Notes: generated from the letters alone by a model not told the origin. Shown: positions 9,296 through 19,488, counted from the stretch's first letter. The stretch is 64,000 nt of DNA from Rubritalea squalenifaciens DSM 18772 (GCF_900141815.1 NZ_FQYR01000005.1:62001-126000), one strand, 5' to 3'. Numbers and translations are program-made.

Positions 9296-9444
9296 GGTTT
9301 GTACAAATACGCAGCTATACTGGGCAGGCTTGCCCCTAATCGCAAGGGGCTAGCTTTGGTCAGAGGGAGGTCATTTTGTTATTTTAGGGCTTGTGCTATG
9401 GGATTTGACCTCGGGTAACGCAAAATATGCTGAAAGATGGCCGA

Positions 9445-10281
9445 TTAGTTCCGTGCTTGGAGATCTTTGGCTGGAGACGGGGATGGGGGAGTCTCCGCAA
9501 ATAGATTTACCTTGGCCGGCTTGTGAGGATTCGATGGGCGATTGGAGAGTACCAGGTTCACGCGTTGACCTGTAGGCAGCGTGAGCGCTGTATTTCTGAT
9601 ACGTACCCAGCCTCCATCTTTGGATTGGATCGCGACCTGGTAAGGGATGGTTGAATTTGCCTTCAGTGGTAGCGTTTTGACTTGGCCGGGCTTGAAGGAC
9701 AGCTTCTGGTCCCCGATGATGAGGCCCATGGTGTAGGATGATGAATTGATAATTCTTACGCTGTCTTGAGGAAAGGCAGTGAGGTCATCAGACAAGAAAA
9801 GTAGACGTGGCTTTTTCCAGGTTTTGTCACTGTGCGGTTTGGAGAGAATGACAAGTCCGTTCTTGGTGCCCACAGGGAAGCTTGCTTTGAAGTAATTCTG
9901 GGATTCTTCCTCGCTTTCGCGGAACTGGAGGTCAGTAAGAGAGGTTTTGAGCGTGATGCTCGGGCTCATGCATCCCAGGGAGATGGGGATTTTGGCCCTT
10001 TCCTCTTCTTTCTCGGAGCCGGTACGTGGCGCGTTCTTTTTCTCGGCTTTGCTGATGAAGAGGGTTTTGGGGGGCAGGGATTCAGCAGGGACTTCGATTT
10101 CCTGAGCCACACGTTCTTCCAGTGAGTTGGAAAGCATAGTGACTTTGGAGATGGGTGGTTCACCCACAGCCAGAACGCGTATGGAATTCGGCTTCTTCGC
10201 TGAGTTGGGATTCGTAGTAGCCTGGGCGAAGCTAACAGAGGTCGTGAGCACGGAGGTGAGTGCGATTACGGTGAAATTCAT
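9445..10281 (-). CDS. Secreted protein of unknown function, partner of the Verru_Chthon-type gene
   Basis: I do not recognise this 278-residue protein. It has a signal peptide (MNFTVIALTSVLTTSVSFAQA), a Lys/Glu-rich stretch around residues 80-100, then a mostly beta-strand C-terminal half and a Pro/Ser-rich tail (AETPPSPSPAKD). It starts 14 bp after the stop of the large pilin-like gene and is surely co-transcribed with it. Verru_Chthon proteins often travel with small secreted partners of no known function, so a role in the same surface or secretion structure is the natural inference. Confidence 0.7.
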   Translation of the reverse strand: MNFTVIALTSVLTTSVSFAQATTNPNSAKKPNSIRVLAVGEPPISKVTMLSNSLEERVAQEIEVPAESLPPKTLFISKAEKKNAPRTGSEKEEERAKIPISLGCMSPSITLKTSLTDLQFRESEEESQNYFKASFPVGTKNGLVILSKPHSDKTWKKPRLLFLSDDLTAFPQDSVRIINSSSYTMGLIIGDQKLSFKPGQVKTLPLKANSTIPYQVAIQSKDGGWVRIRNTALTLPTGQRVNLVLSNRPSNPHKPAKVNLFAETPPSPSPAKDLQARN

Positions 10282-10295
10282 AAGTAGATCTGATT

Positions 10296-13200
10296 TTAGA
10301 TTTCGTCTTTATGGAGCCATTTGAAGGAAATGATATGGAACTTTCTGCCTAGGTCGTTGGTCGATTGCGCTGGATTGATGCCACTTTCATCTGGGGTGAG
10401 TGGTTCAGGGCTGCGCTGCACAATGGCCTCACACCAAGCCTCTGCTGCGACCTTTCCGGTGGAGTCTAGGGCATTGCCGTATGCACGGATACGGAAGGTG
10501 TCTGATCTGGAGCTCATACTGGGAGCCAGGGGTTGTAGGATGTCAGCTTGCATCAGGTAACCAGGAGCGCCTGCGGCTAGGTGAGGAGCCTTGTTTTCTT
10601 GTGCTAGCTTAACACGTAGTTGTTCGCTGTTAGGTTTGCCGTTGAGTGGATTCAGGTCTGTTTTGTAATCGTTGAAGCTTTGGTTGAGCTGGGAATCTTC
10701 GATAGCTTGCTGGATGGTGCCGTAGCGTTGTTCTGGATCATCGGTGAGTCGTCGGTTGATAAAGTCTCCCATGGAGATGAACGGGCCACGCTTCTTGACC
10801 TGAACGACAATGGACTCAGCCAACTGGGTAATCTCTTGATCACTGAGAGATCGGTAGCCCTTCCAGCTGGATTTACTTGTGGTGGAGTCTTGCTTGCTGT
10901 CGAATGATTCTCCGGCCGAACTCAGAATTCTTGGGAAGGGGGTGTCTTCCTCATTGGAGTCTTTCGAATTTACTTTGATTGATTTGTTAGAGGATAGGAG
11001 GGCTTTCCAGGCAAGTACATCAGTCGAATTGATGTCGAATCCTCCCTGCACGGCTAGATGGAAGGCAGCATGGTGAAAGTCTGAGAGGTCTTGGGTCAGC
11101 GTTGATTCGTTTTTGGATTGCTTGATGAGCTTAAGCCTGTGGTTGGCGAGCGGGGAGTTGTTGTCTTTAGCGAACTGGCTTTTTTGGCTTCTTGTCGATC
11201 CACTGAGGAAATACTCGTCAAAAAGCGTGTGGTTGATTTCATAGCTCAAGTCGTAATGAAGCTGGTCGACTTGAAGTTGTGATGTTTTGTTAGGGTCTCG
11301 TGGATCACGCTGAATGAAATCCAGGAAGAACTGGGTGATGTAGGCGCTGTTGTGATAGGTGGCTGTGTTCCAGCCAGCTTTCGGCTCATAGGGGTCAGCG
11401 GTTCCAGTCAGTGGAGCTCTTGGGGCAGGAAATGCATTACCGATCGCGTAGCACGGATGCCATGAGTACATGGACACGGGGAGATGCTGGAGTCTGGCTA
11501 GCGAGACGAGCGGCTCATGTTGAGTAGGCAGATCAAAGAGGATGTATTGGTCATTGGCCCAATCTTGGGTCGCCCCAAAGGGGTTTCCTCCCCACTTGCC
11601 GTCATTCAGTGCTATGGGCGCTAGGTTATCCCAATCGATCTCTTCGTGCCATAGGTCACGGGTGTAATCCCCGAAGAATTCAGGCTCGGTCCAGGTCATG
11701 TTCTCTCTTGGTGTGCGGCAGAAGAGGTTGTGGCGAATGTTGAAGTTTGCCAGTGGTGACTGGAAGTGGCGAGGCTGCGGGGCGATGGCGAGGTTCGATG
11801 GATGTTCACGGAACCATCTCATGCGATAGCCTTCGCGTGTTTTGTAGTGTGGCTTGTAAAGCCCGTCGCTGCTCGTTCTCTGTACGGCAGGCGTGACAGA
11901 ATCATTCCATTTAGCATGAGTGTTTGTGTAGGCGCCAGCTTTGTAGCTGCATTGTACGCCCTGTAGCCACGGGTACCTAGACCCGGAGATTTCCTGATAA
12001 GTGGCTGAGTTGGGAACTGTATTGTTAGGGAAGGCCTTCAGTGACATGGCGTAGTCCTCCGCGTAGCTCAAGTTGAACTTGAAGCGTTCAGGGGTTTTTG
12101 TGGTTTGGTAGAGGCTGCCCGTTCCTTTCTTGTAAACGGACCTATCCATGTAGAAGTTTGAGTAGGCTGGGAAGCTGGTGGCTGAGAGGTGATTAGCAAT
12201 CGGATTTTCCAAGTCATACTTTGTGGATCCTTCCTTAGCATGGCTGAAGACCAAACACTCTCCAGGACCAATCTCCACTGGATCTAGTGTGAATGTGAGG
12301 AAGCCCTTGAAGCGGCTTCCTCCGCTATCCATTGTCTTGTTGAACTTCGGGAGGTGAAACTCAATGTCTTCCCGGCTGCCGTCTGTCATGTAGACGGTGA
12401 CCGATTGTTTTCCTAGCAGCCTTAAGTAAACCAGATAGGGGGTGGCCTTTAAGGTGACATTGTAGGGGTTCCACAGAACGACTCGAGGATACATATGCAG
12501 CCTCATGACATTAAGTGTGGGGGCTCCTTGCTTGGGACCGTAGGTGAGGTTGTAGTACATGGAGCCCTCCACTAAAACAGGACGCAGCTCAACCTGTGAG
12601 TGGTCGTCAAAGTTGTATTGGTTGATGTTTACGCGATCATCATCGTTTTCGATCTTACGCTTTGCCCATTGAGGCCTCATTGTATTCTGGGAGGATGATT
12701 TGTTAGAAGATAGTTCGTTCCAACTTCTGAGTAACCCCCATCGTGGTACCAAGCTTTGATGTCTAGTGTCACTCCAGTTGATGCCCAGCTGTTTGGCGAC
12801 CTCTTCGTTAGCCGGTCCTACCATGTTATCTGATTCACTGAGTCCTGCTGATAGCCACTTGCCCTGTGCGGTCAGTGGTGGCTGTTCGCCTTCGTGAATA
12901 AATACAGAGAGGTCTTTGCGTAAGCCTCCATTCAAGGTGTTCACCAGCAGAGATTGGCTGTGTGGTGTGACTGAGTGGAACAGCTGGCGGTAATCGATGT
13001 TCTCGCGATTGGGGTCTGGATTTTCCAGTGCTAGTTGGTACTGCTCATGGCTGATCGTTTTGCTAAAGTTCTCATCGGCTAGACGACTACGTCCCGAAGG
13101 GTCCATGATGGCAGAGCTGGCGTTTCCTGCTAAGTTGAGCTTTTCCAAGTCGCTGCGATCAGGGCTCTTCAGGCTGACATGGGCTTTGATGTTTTCAGAG

Positions 13201-13844
13201 CCAATCCACCATCCCATTTCCCCTGGGTTGTTTTTTGAAGGGATGCTGACTTTGGGGACTTCTACTGAGTTGTGGATAGATCCTGAGGGACCGACACGGC
13301 TGGATACGAGCTCGATAGAAGGGGTGCTTTTGCTATCGAAATCTCGGGGATCTACCGTGTTATTGGATGCTTGGCTGACAAGCCATTGTTGGATTCGGGT
13401 TTCGCGCCACTGAGGATCCTTTTCGATTGCGGGTGTGCGGCGGTCTAGTAGACCGGCTTTGTCAGCTTCGCCGATGTCGTTACGGTAAATGATGGGGGTG
13501 CCAGAATCATCCCAAGTGGTCAGTTGGGTGGCTGTCCAGTGAGGCTGTTTGACGCCATCAATTGTTGAGGTTTCAGGTGTCTTGTCTAACAGAGATGCCT
13601 CGAAGCTCACTCTCTGGTCAGGTCCCATGCTTTTCTGGAGTTCTCCGATAGCGATGCTCAGTGCGAGTCGAGCATTGGCTTTGGCAGTTTCGGCATGAAC
13701 TTCATTTTTTGAGATGCGTGAAGTGGATGTCGCCAGGTTGATCATGCCGAGTACCACCATCAGGAGCAGGGCCATGACGGTAATGCAGGATACGAGGGCG
13801 AAACCTCTGTCTGAATAGACGTTGCTTAAGTTTCTAATCTTCAT
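10296..13844 (-). CDS. Verru_Chthon cassette protein A-like, pilin-type N-terminus
   Basis: An 1182-residue protein. It begins with a type IV pilin/pseudopilin-like N-terminus: basic leader, RGFALVSC, then a ~20-residue hydrophobic helix (VMALLLMVVLGMINLA) and the Ala-rich helix NARLALSIAIGELQKSMGPDQR. That last block is what I recognise from Verru_Chthon cassette protein A, a large protein found in Verrucomicrobia and Chthoniobacter. The +5 Glu of true pilins is replaced by Ser. The rest is a large, Trp/Tyr-rich exported region. A full cassette has proteins A-D; here only A and one unrelated secreted protein are adjacent, so this is an orphan copy or B-D are elsewhere. Function is unknown. 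Confidence 0.75.
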   Translation of the reverse strand: MKIRNLSNVYSDRGFALVSCITVMALLLMVVLGMINLATSTSRISKNEVHAETAKANARLALSIAIGELQKSMGPDQRVSFEASLLDKTPETSTIDGVKQPHWTATQLTTWDDSGTPIIYRNDIGEADKAGLLDRRTPAIEKDPQWRETRIQQWLVSQASNNTVDPRDFDSKSTPSIELVSSRVGPSGSIHNSVEVPKVSIPSKNNPGEMGWWIGSENIKAHVSLKSPDRSDLEKLNLAGNASSAIMDPSGRSRLADENFSKTISHEQYQLALENPDPNRENIDYRQLFHSVTPHSQSLLVNTLNGGLRKDLSVFIHEGEQPPLTAQGKWLSAGLSESDNMVGPANEEVAKQLGINWSDTRHQSLVPRWGLLRSWNELSSNKSSSQNTMRPQWAKRKIENDDDRVNINQYNFDDHSQVELRPVLVEGSMYYNLTYGPKQGAPTLNVMRLHMYPRVVLWNPYNVTLKATPYLVYLRLLGKQSVTVYMTDGSREDIEFHLPKFNKTMDSGGSRFKGFLTFTLDPVEIGPGECLVFSHAKEGSTKYDLENPIANHLSATSFPAYSNFYMDRSVYKKGTGSLYQTTKTPERFKFNLSYAEDYAMSLKAFPNNTVPNSATYQEISGSRYPWLQGVQCSYKAGAYTNTHAKWNDSVTPAVQRTSSDGLYKPHYKTREGYRMRWFREHPSNLAIAPQPRHFQSPLANFNIRHNLFCRTPRENMTWTEPEFFGDYTRDLWHEEIDWDNLAPIALNDGKWGGNPFGATQDWANDQYILFDLPTQHEPLVSLARLQHLPVSMYSWHPCYAIGNAFPAPRAPLTGTADPYEPKAGWNTATYHNSAYITQFFLDFIQRDPRDPNKTSQLQVDQLHYDLSYEINHTLFDEYFLSGSTRSQKSQFAKDNNSPLANHRLKLIKQSKNESTLTQDLSDFHHAAFHLAVQGGFDINSTDVLAWKALLSSNKSIKVNSKDSNEEDTPFPRILSSAGESFDSKQDSTTSKSSWKGYRSLSDQEITQLAESIVVQVKKRGPFISMGDFINRRLTDDPEQRYGTIQQAIEDSQLNQSFNDYKTDLNPLNGKPNSEQLRVKLAQENKAPHLAAGAPGYLMQADILQPLAPSMSSRSDTFRIRAYGNALDSTGKVAAEAWCEAIVQRSPEPLTPDESGINPAQSTNDLGRKFHIISFKWLHKDEI

Positions 13845-14060
13845 GGATAAGAGAGCTTGCTGAGATGGCGAGACTCTCTCATGGAGGGGGGTGGTCTAGA
13901 ATGTTTAAGGAATGGCAATACCTCCGATTTCTGTGCATAAATTTTGTGTCATGAGACTCATGGTTGTGAGGCGTGTGAGGTGGCGTAATCATTGATAAAT
14001 CAATAACCTGGCTTGACTGAGGGCCAGGAGGTGGACTGTGGTATTTGACAATATGTTTAC

Positions 14061-14699
14061 ATGCCGAGCGGATTTCTCTTCAGAGTTGTGACTTTCAGAT
14101 ATTCTGACATCCTTCAGAAAATGGATGCTTCGATAGCAAAGAAGAATATGCCGGCAAAGGTAGTGCCGACGGTGGTGAAGCTTGTGGCTGGTGTTGCCAA
14201 AGCTGCGCAGGCTGTTGTGAGCAAGATGGTCTTGGCTCTGGCGGTGGCCCTGGTGCTCTTCTTGGCAGTGATGGGGTACTTCTGGGGAGCCTTGGATGCT
14301 CGCTGGCTCTTGCTGCTACCTGGCTTAGTTATGGGGCTTCCGCTTCTGGGGATGGGGGCCTTTGTCTACCTGCTCTATTGTGTGGCTCATTTGCCAAACT
14401 CGTTCAAGGAGGCCGTGTCAGATACTAGCAAGCTAAAAAAACGTCACGTGGAACGGGCTGAAAAACTTGAAGGTAAAACGGGCTTACTAGCTCGGCTCGG
14501 GCGCCTCCAGTTGACCGCAAGCTTGCTCTGGGATGTGGCGATCAATGTGACCGATCACGGAGGCACTGTTGATGATGCCTTCACTGCACTCTGGTTGTTC
14601 AACCCTTTGTTCTGGGTGATTATGCTGTGGTGTGTGGTGGCCGTAGTGGCTACTCAAGTGGGCTTCACTCTATTCTGCTTCCTGCACTGGCTTTTCTAA
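14061..14699 (+). CDS. Small membrane protein of unknown function
   Basis: A protein of up to 212 residues with three or four hydrophobic helices: about 57-75, 82-105 and 180-208. A charged segment (KLKKRHVERAEKLEGK) and an amphipathic region lie between the second and last. The N-terminus is basic and Ala/Val-rich (VVPTVVKLVAGVAKAAQAVVSK). A second ATG at 14121 would give 192 residues and is perhaps the better start, because a TTGACA box lies only 11 bp before the first ATG. No family is recognised. It is convergent with the GNAT gene, 11 bp away. Confidence 0.65.
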   Translation: MPSGFLFRVVTFRYSDILQKMDASIAKKNMPAKVVPTVVKLVAGVAKAAQAVVSKMVLALAVALVLFLAVMGYFWGALDARWLLLLPGLVMGLPLLGMGAFVYLLYCVAHLPNSFKEAVSDTSKLKKRHVERAEKLEGKTGLLARLGRLQLTASLLWDVAINVTDHGGTVDDAFTALWLFNPLFWVIMLWCVVAVVATQVGFTLFCFLHWLF

Positions 14700-14710
14700 G
14701 TAGAGGTCTT

Positions 14711-15229
14711 TTACAGCGGTTTTTCGTAGCAGAAATAGGGCTTATCTTTGCCGTGGTAATCCATCTCGCCGATCTTTCTGTAGCCACATTGCTCAAGGAA
14801 TGACTGCATCGGCTTGTTTGTGGAGTGAGTATCTACTCTGATCGAGTCTTTTGCTTTAGCGCGAGCTATGGACACCGCATGCTTCTCCATGAAGCTGGCG
14901 ACTCCTTGGCCTTTGGCATCCGGGTGGACTGCGACACGGTGCATGACCAAAGGCTTGGCTAATTGCCAGCTCAGGGAGGCGTACTCGTCAGCCTGCTCTT
15001 CATCGATCGTGATAAAGCCCAGAGTATTCCCAGAATCGGAAATAGCTAGATAGAGTGCTGCATTTTCTATGTCTGTTAGGAAGCGGTCATCCAGAGGGTA
15101 GTTGCTGTCCCATTGGTCGTTTCCAGCCTCTTGCATGCCGACAACGGTGTGCCGGACGATCTCCATGACCTTAGGTAAGTCTGCTAGACTTGCCGGTCTT
15201 ATTCCAAGAGCTGTCTTAGAAGGTGCCAT
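14711..15229 (-). CDS. GNAT family N-acetyltransferase
   Basis: A 172-residue acetyltransferase. The acetyl-CoA site is the stretch MHRVAVHPDAKGQGVASFM (residues ~110-128), with the Q/R-x-x-G-x-G/A pattern as KGQGVA. It ends with the usual F-Y-E/CYEKPL strand. Its start overlaps the last 14 bp of the preceding vWA/GATase-like gene, so it is the last gene of the MoxR operon and is translationally coupled to it. The substrate is unknown; related stand-alone GNATs act on small amines or protein N-termini. Confidence 0.85.
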   Translation of the reverse strand: MAPSKTALGIRPASLADLPKVMEIVRHTVVGMQEAGNDQWDSNYPLDDRFLTDIENAALYLAISDSGNTLGFITIDEEQADEYASLSWQLAKPLVMHRVAVHPDAKGQGVASFMEKHAVSIARAKAKDSIRVDTHSTNKPMQSFLEQCGYRKIGEMDYHGKDKPYFCYEKPL

Positions 15230-17459
15230 TGAGTTTGCGGCCGACCCAGAAGATGGACATGAGGACGATGAGGATAATCATCGTGGTGAGTTGAGCCCAG
15301 AGTGGGACTCGTGTCTCCAGTGGGGTACGCTGTGGAAGGGCATCAATAATGGAGGCGATCTCAGGAATCTGGTCCGGGGTGAGCATCTGGCCATTGGCAA
15401 TTTTTGCCATTTCCGCCAGGACTTCCGGGCGTGCAGGCTGTCCTGTTTTCTCCAGTTCTTGTCCCTGGGCAATCAGGTTGGTCACGACAGGTTTCGCATC
15501 GGTGCCTGCAATACCGGCAGTGAGTTTCCACTCACCTGGGAGGGTGACTCGGAAGCGACCGCTGTACGCACCCCAGGAGCCTTTGGACTCATTGAGTGTG
15601 ATACGGTTGGTTTTGCCGTCAGGAGACTGGATGTCGATGTAGACGGAACCGTCTTTGAGTGGGGCGCCGTACTGGTCGAAGGCGTTAGCATTCAGAGTGA
15701 CGTAATCTCCTGGATTCGGGCGGTCCGGTGTGTAGTAAAGGCGGACCCGTTCGCCCGCGGCCATGTTTCGCTGATAAGACATCCAGCGTGCTACCTGACC
15801 CCAGAAGCGGTAGTGATAGAGGTCCTCCACACCACGGCGCCAGCGCCAGGCGGAGTCATGTCCTAAGAAAAGCACTTTACCTGTGCCAGCTGTTTTGGTG
15901 ACGAGAAGCGGGATGCGGCCGTACTGGTTGCGGCGGTTTGCGTGGGTGGCCAGTACATCGGCTCCACCTTTTGCCTTGAGGACAGCTGCGGACCAGTAGA
16001 AGCCTGGGAGATCGCGCCAGATTTGTTCGTTTTCGTCCTCACTATTGCCGAGCATGGTCAGCAGGGAGCCGCGCCCTTCACCAGTGAGCGCCAGTGGGGA
16101 TGCGGTACTTTCGCTAATGCCTTTCGGGCGGTCTTTATCCAGGATGACTGGGATAAGATCTCCCAGAGGAGTTTTTAGGAGAGATTCCTGATAGCCGTTA
16201 GAGCCAGGAATGAAGACGATGCCAGAAGCCTGGTTTTCTACCAATCCCTTTAGCAGGTCTGCTTGTTCTTTGGTTAGCTGACCATTGCCAACACCCACGT
16301 CACCGAGGAAGACGACATCATATTTCTGCAGGTCTTCTAACTTCTCAGGGAAGCGCTGGATGTAGTCAGGTCCATCGCCATTGCCGAGCTGAGGGTGGAA
16401 GAGGAGGCAGTCCACATCCACACCTGGATCGCGGGATAGCGCATTACGAATGAAGCGGTATTCCCAGCGTGGTGTGGATTCAATAACGAGAACTTTGAGG
16501 TTCTCCTTTTTGCCGCTGATGATGAACTCACGCATGTTGTTCTTGGCCACGAGCTCACCGTCTACAAAGGGAATGGAGAGTTCCAGGGTGGAAGATCCCT
16601 CACTCTCCAGGCGCCAGAGGATGGAGTCGTGATATTCCTTGCCGGCCGGGATTCTGATGGACTTGGTGCGTTCCTGACCAGTCTTAGTGTCACGCAGACG
16701 GGCGACTGTGTTGACGTCTCGGTCAAGAGATGAGCGGACGGTAAAGGGGATTTGTACATTCTCACCGATGATGCCGTATGTCGGTGCCGTTACATTGATC
16801 AGATCTAGATCAGGGAGGCGCTTTTGACTGCCAACGGGTATGGTGAAGAGAGGAACTTTATTAATAAGCAGTTTCTGAGCTCCGCTGACAGGTGGTGCGC
16901 CGAGATTCCAGTCACCATCACTGATCATGACGACAGCTCTCAGGTTGTCGTGCTGCTCCAGGACTTTTTCTAGTGGAGAATTTAGATCGGATCCGCTGAC
17001 AGCCTTCTGGTCGGCTTCAGCATCTTCAGGAATGGCTGAGAATGATTCGGTGAAGACGGTGGTTTTGTTATCGGCCTCCAGGGGCTTCCAGTATTTTTCA
17101 TCCAGCGCTTTTTCGATCCATTCCTTACGGCTGATGACGGGTGCGTCTGGATCCATGGCCTCTGGAACCAGAGCATCCTCGGTGCTAGTAGAGCCGGAGG
17201 CGTCCCACAGAACTGCGATCTTTGGTTCGTCTTCCGGGTGGATGACAGTGCGCCACTCTGGTTCCCAGAGCATGAGAACGACGATGAGGGTGATTAGGAA
17301 ACGGATGCCTTCCAGTAAACCTGTTATCTTAGGTCGCGATGAACGGCGTAGTGCAGTCACGCACAGAGCGGCAACAAGGATAAGAGCCACGATGCCGGTG
17401 ATGAACATCGGCATGGATGGGGTGAAGTGCAGGTTTTGGATATGGAAACTAGGATTCAC
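15216..17459 (-). CDS. Membrane protein with vWA-like and GATase-like domains (Bat operon)
   Basis: A 747-residue membrane protein. Two N-terminal helices (about 15-37 and 47-66) precede a vWA-like domain with a MIDAS motif (LWDASGST, residues ~85-92) and an ISDGDW strand. A class I glutamine-amidotransferase-like domain follows (KVLVIESTPRWEYRFIRNAL onward, and LFLGHDSAWRWR), then Ig-like segments and a last helix near residues 718-737. It lies 23 bp after the BatA-type gene. Similar proteins sit at the end of MoxR-DUF58-BatA operons in Planctomycetes and Verrucomicrobia. The periplasmic part probably binds a metal-dependent protein partner; catalytic Cys/His of true amidotransferases is not seen. 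Confidence 0.8.
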   Translation of the reverse strand: MNPSFHIQNLHFTPSMPMFITGIVALILVAALCVTALRRSSRPKITGLLEGIRFLITLIVVLMLWEPEWRTVIHPEDEPKIAVLWDASGSTSTEDALVPEAMDPDAPVISRKEWIEKALDEKYWKPLEADNKTTVFTESFSAIPEDAEADQKAVSGSDLNSPLEKVLEQHDNLRAVVMISDGDWNLGAPPVSGAQKLLINKVPLFTIPVGSQKRLPDLDLINVTAPTYGIIGENVQIPFTVRSSLDRDVNTVARLRDTKTGQERTKSIRIPAGKEYHDSILWRLESEGSSTLELSIPFVDGELVAKNNMREFIISGKKENLKVLVIESTPRWEYRFIRNALSRDPGVDVDCLLFHPQLGNGDGPDYIQRFPEKLEDLQKYDVVFLGDVGVGNGQLTKEQADLLKGLVENQASGIVFIPGSNGYQESLLKTPLGDLIPVILDKDRPKGISESTASPLALTGEGRGSLLTMLGNSEDENEQIWRDLPGFYWSAAVLKAKGGADVLATHANRRNQYGRIPLLVTKTAGTGKVLFLGHDSAWRWRRGVEDLYHYRFWGQVARWMSYQRNMAAGERVRLYYTPDRPNPGDYVTLNANAFDQYGAPLKDGSVYIDIQSPDGKTNRITLNESKGSWGAYSGRFRVTLPGEWKLTAGIAGTDAKPVVTNLIAQGQELEKTGQPARPEVLAEMAKIANGQMLTPDQIPEIASIIDALPQRTPLETRVPLWAQLTTMIILIVLMSIFWVGRKLNGTF

Positions 17460-17482
17460 AGCTAGGATGTAGAGGTTGGCTC

Positions 17483-19465
17483 TTATTGAGCTAGCTTTGT
17501 GTTAGGCTGTTGACGTTTCGGATTCAGGCAGAGGAATGCTTCGGTGATCAGGAAGACTAGCATGGCCACAAGGAAGGCTCTCCAGATCTCTTGTGCGAAG
17601 GAGTCGTCTTCTCCACCGCTGTCTTCAAAGAGTTCGTATGGAGTGTCCTCGAGAGCGCTGTTCAGATCTTCTTCGGTGGCGATCGTCCAGTTGTCTTCGC
17701 TTTCAGGGCGGTTGGTGGCAATGATGCGCTCGCCCATCTGCCAGACGCCAGCTTCGTAGCTGCCATTGATGGAGTTGGATTCGCTGTAGTTGTCTTTACG
17801 TGATCTGTTTTCACCGACGACTTGGGGTAGGGAGCGCTTGGAGCCTACCTCGGCTGTATAGCCGGCATCGAAGCGGTCGCTGCCTTTGTCCAAGCTGCGC
17901 TGCACGATAGGGAGAATAAAGTCAGCTTCAGCTAGATTGGACCAGCTGTAGTCAGGAGCGGTGGAGACGAAGATGACGGTGCCAGAGCCATGCACAGAGC
18001 GGCTGAGGAAGGTTGCCTTGTCATCCCAGTTGGCCAAGGATGTGGCCTCTCCTGTAATGGAGCGGCGCTTGATGGCCCTGAGTTTGGCCATCGGTATTTT
18101 GGTGCCTTCCAGTCCGTTGCGGAGGGGGCCATCGGTCTGATCCCAGAAATCGATGATAAAGTATTGGTTGCGAGGTGACTCTTGTAGTTCAGCAAACTGA
18201 GTGCCCAAGAAGCTGTTATTGGACTCGGCATCTGACGGGAAGAAGACCACGGCTCCTCCTTGATCGACAAAATCTAAGATGCGTTTCTGGTCATCTTCTT
18301 CCGGGAGGGCGGCCTGCCAGAGAAGCAGGGAAACGCCTTGCCATGGAATGTCTGCAACCTGGCGTGGTGTGAATGCCTGGACTTCCTGTTTGGCATAGCC
18401 AGGAGGTGCCGCTGCGATGCTCAGGTAGTCTCTGGCTTCTGCTGAGTCAGCCACCACAGCGGTAAGTGTCGGGGAGCTTTCGCCATAGGCAAAGAAGGCG
18501 GAGTTGTCTCGTGGATTCTCATCGGCAGGGATGGAGACAAAGCCATAGCCTGAGCCGGCATTCTTTCCAAGTTCCAGTCTTTTGATGGCGCGCATGCTCT
18601 GGCTGGAGAGCTCATAGGTTTCAGAGCTCTGTACGCCGTTGACAGAGAAGGTGACTGGTAGAGATGTCTTCAGGTTGTCATCAGCCCGGGTGAGTTCAAA
18701 GTCGATGACGAGTTCGTTGTCCTGACGGCGAGCTGAGTGGATTCTAACGGCAACGTTGGAAGATCCTTCGTTGTTGAGAGAGAGAATGCGTAGAGATGAC
18801 TTTTGGGGAAGGTTGTCAAAGCCAGTGCGAACAGAGTTCCAGCTGCCGGATTCTGTATCCCAGTTGCTCTTCTGCATGTCTGAGGCGACCCAGATTTCCG
18901 TGCGGCCAGTCTTTCCTTCTAGGATATGGGTGAGAGCGGTGTTAATAAGAGCAGGAATGTCCGCCTTGGTGTCTGTTGGCTTGGTAAAGGAGATCTCATT
19001 GAGGACCGATGGCGAGTCGATGGTTTGAGGTTGTCCTGAGGCACTGTCGATAAGGATGAGTTTTGGATTTCCCAGCTCACTCATGGACTGCTGGACGCGC
19101 TCGATGATGCTTTCTCGCTTGCTGATGCCGCTCTGGTCATAGGCTTGCTCCATGGAGGCGGAGCGGTCTAGAACCAGGATGACCGTGTCTAATTTTCCTC
19201 CGCCCCAACCTAGCAGTCCGCTTACCAGCGGTCTGGCGAGAGCAAAGACTAAGGCGGCTATGGCCAAGGCCCGGCAGGTTAGAATCAGTATGTGTTTTAG
19301 TTTCTTTTTGCCGCGGGATTCTCTGGTGGCTTTCAGAAGGAAGGACATGGCCGCCCACTTCACGGTGCGGTGCCTTCTTCTGTTAAGCAGGTGAATGATC
19401 ACCGGAATGGCTACCGCCAGAAGCCAGAAGAAAAATGCGTTGGATGTTAGGAATGGAAAGCTCAA
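17483..19465 (-). CDS. BatA-type protein with N-terminal aerotolerance domain and vWA domain
   Basis: A 660-residue protein. The N-terminus is the BatA domain: a helix, then HLLNRRRHRTVKWAAMSFL (the conserved R-R-x-W-x-A/P motif) and a second helix at about 62-84. A vWA domain starts at VILVLDRSASMEQ with an intact MIDAS D-x-S-x-S. A long extracytoplasmic region and one C-terminal helix (IWRAFLVAMLVFLITEAFL) follow. BatA-family proteins work with MoxR AAA ATPases in envelope stress tolerance or complex assembly. It is 23 bp behind the DUF58 gene and 23 bp before the vWA/GATase gene. Confidence 0.85.
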   Translation of the reverse strand: MSFPFLTSNAFFFWLLAVAIPVIIHLLNRRRHRTVKWAAMSFLLKATRESRGKKKLKHILILTCRALAIAALVFALARPLVSGLLGWGGGKLDTVILVLDRSASMEQAYDQSGISKRESIIERVQQSMSELGNPKLILIDSASGQPQTIDSPSVLNEISFTKPTDTKADIPALINTALTHILEGKTGRTEIWVASDMQKSNWDTESGSWNSVRTGFDNLPQKSSLRILSLNNEGSSNVAVRIHSARRQDNELVIDFELTRADDNLKTSLPVTFSVNGVQSSETYELSSQSMRAIKRLELGKNAGSGYGFVSIPADENPRDNSAFFAYGESSPTLTAVVADSAEARDYLSIAAAPPGYAKQEVQAFTPRQVADIPWQGVSLLLWQAALPEEDDQKRILDFVDQGGAVVFFPSDAESNNSFLGTQFAELQESPRNQYFIIDFWDQTDGPLRNGLEGTKIPMAKLRAIKRRSITGEATSLANWDDKATFLSRSVHGSGTVIFVSTAPDYSWSNLAEADFILPIVQRSLDKGSDRFDAGYTAEVGSKRSLPQVVGENRSRKDNYSESNSINGSYEAGVWQMGERIIATNRPESEDNWTIATEEDLNSALEDTPYELFEDSGGEDDSFAQEIWRAFLVAMLVFLITEAFLCLNPKRQQPNTKLAQ

Positions 19466-19488
19466 GGGATGGATTCTACTTGGATTTC

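Noticed and set aside
9332-9350. A terminator-like GCCCCT/AGGGGC hairpin upstream of the GH31 gene
   Set aside because: The stem is only 6 bp and no T-run follows on either strand.
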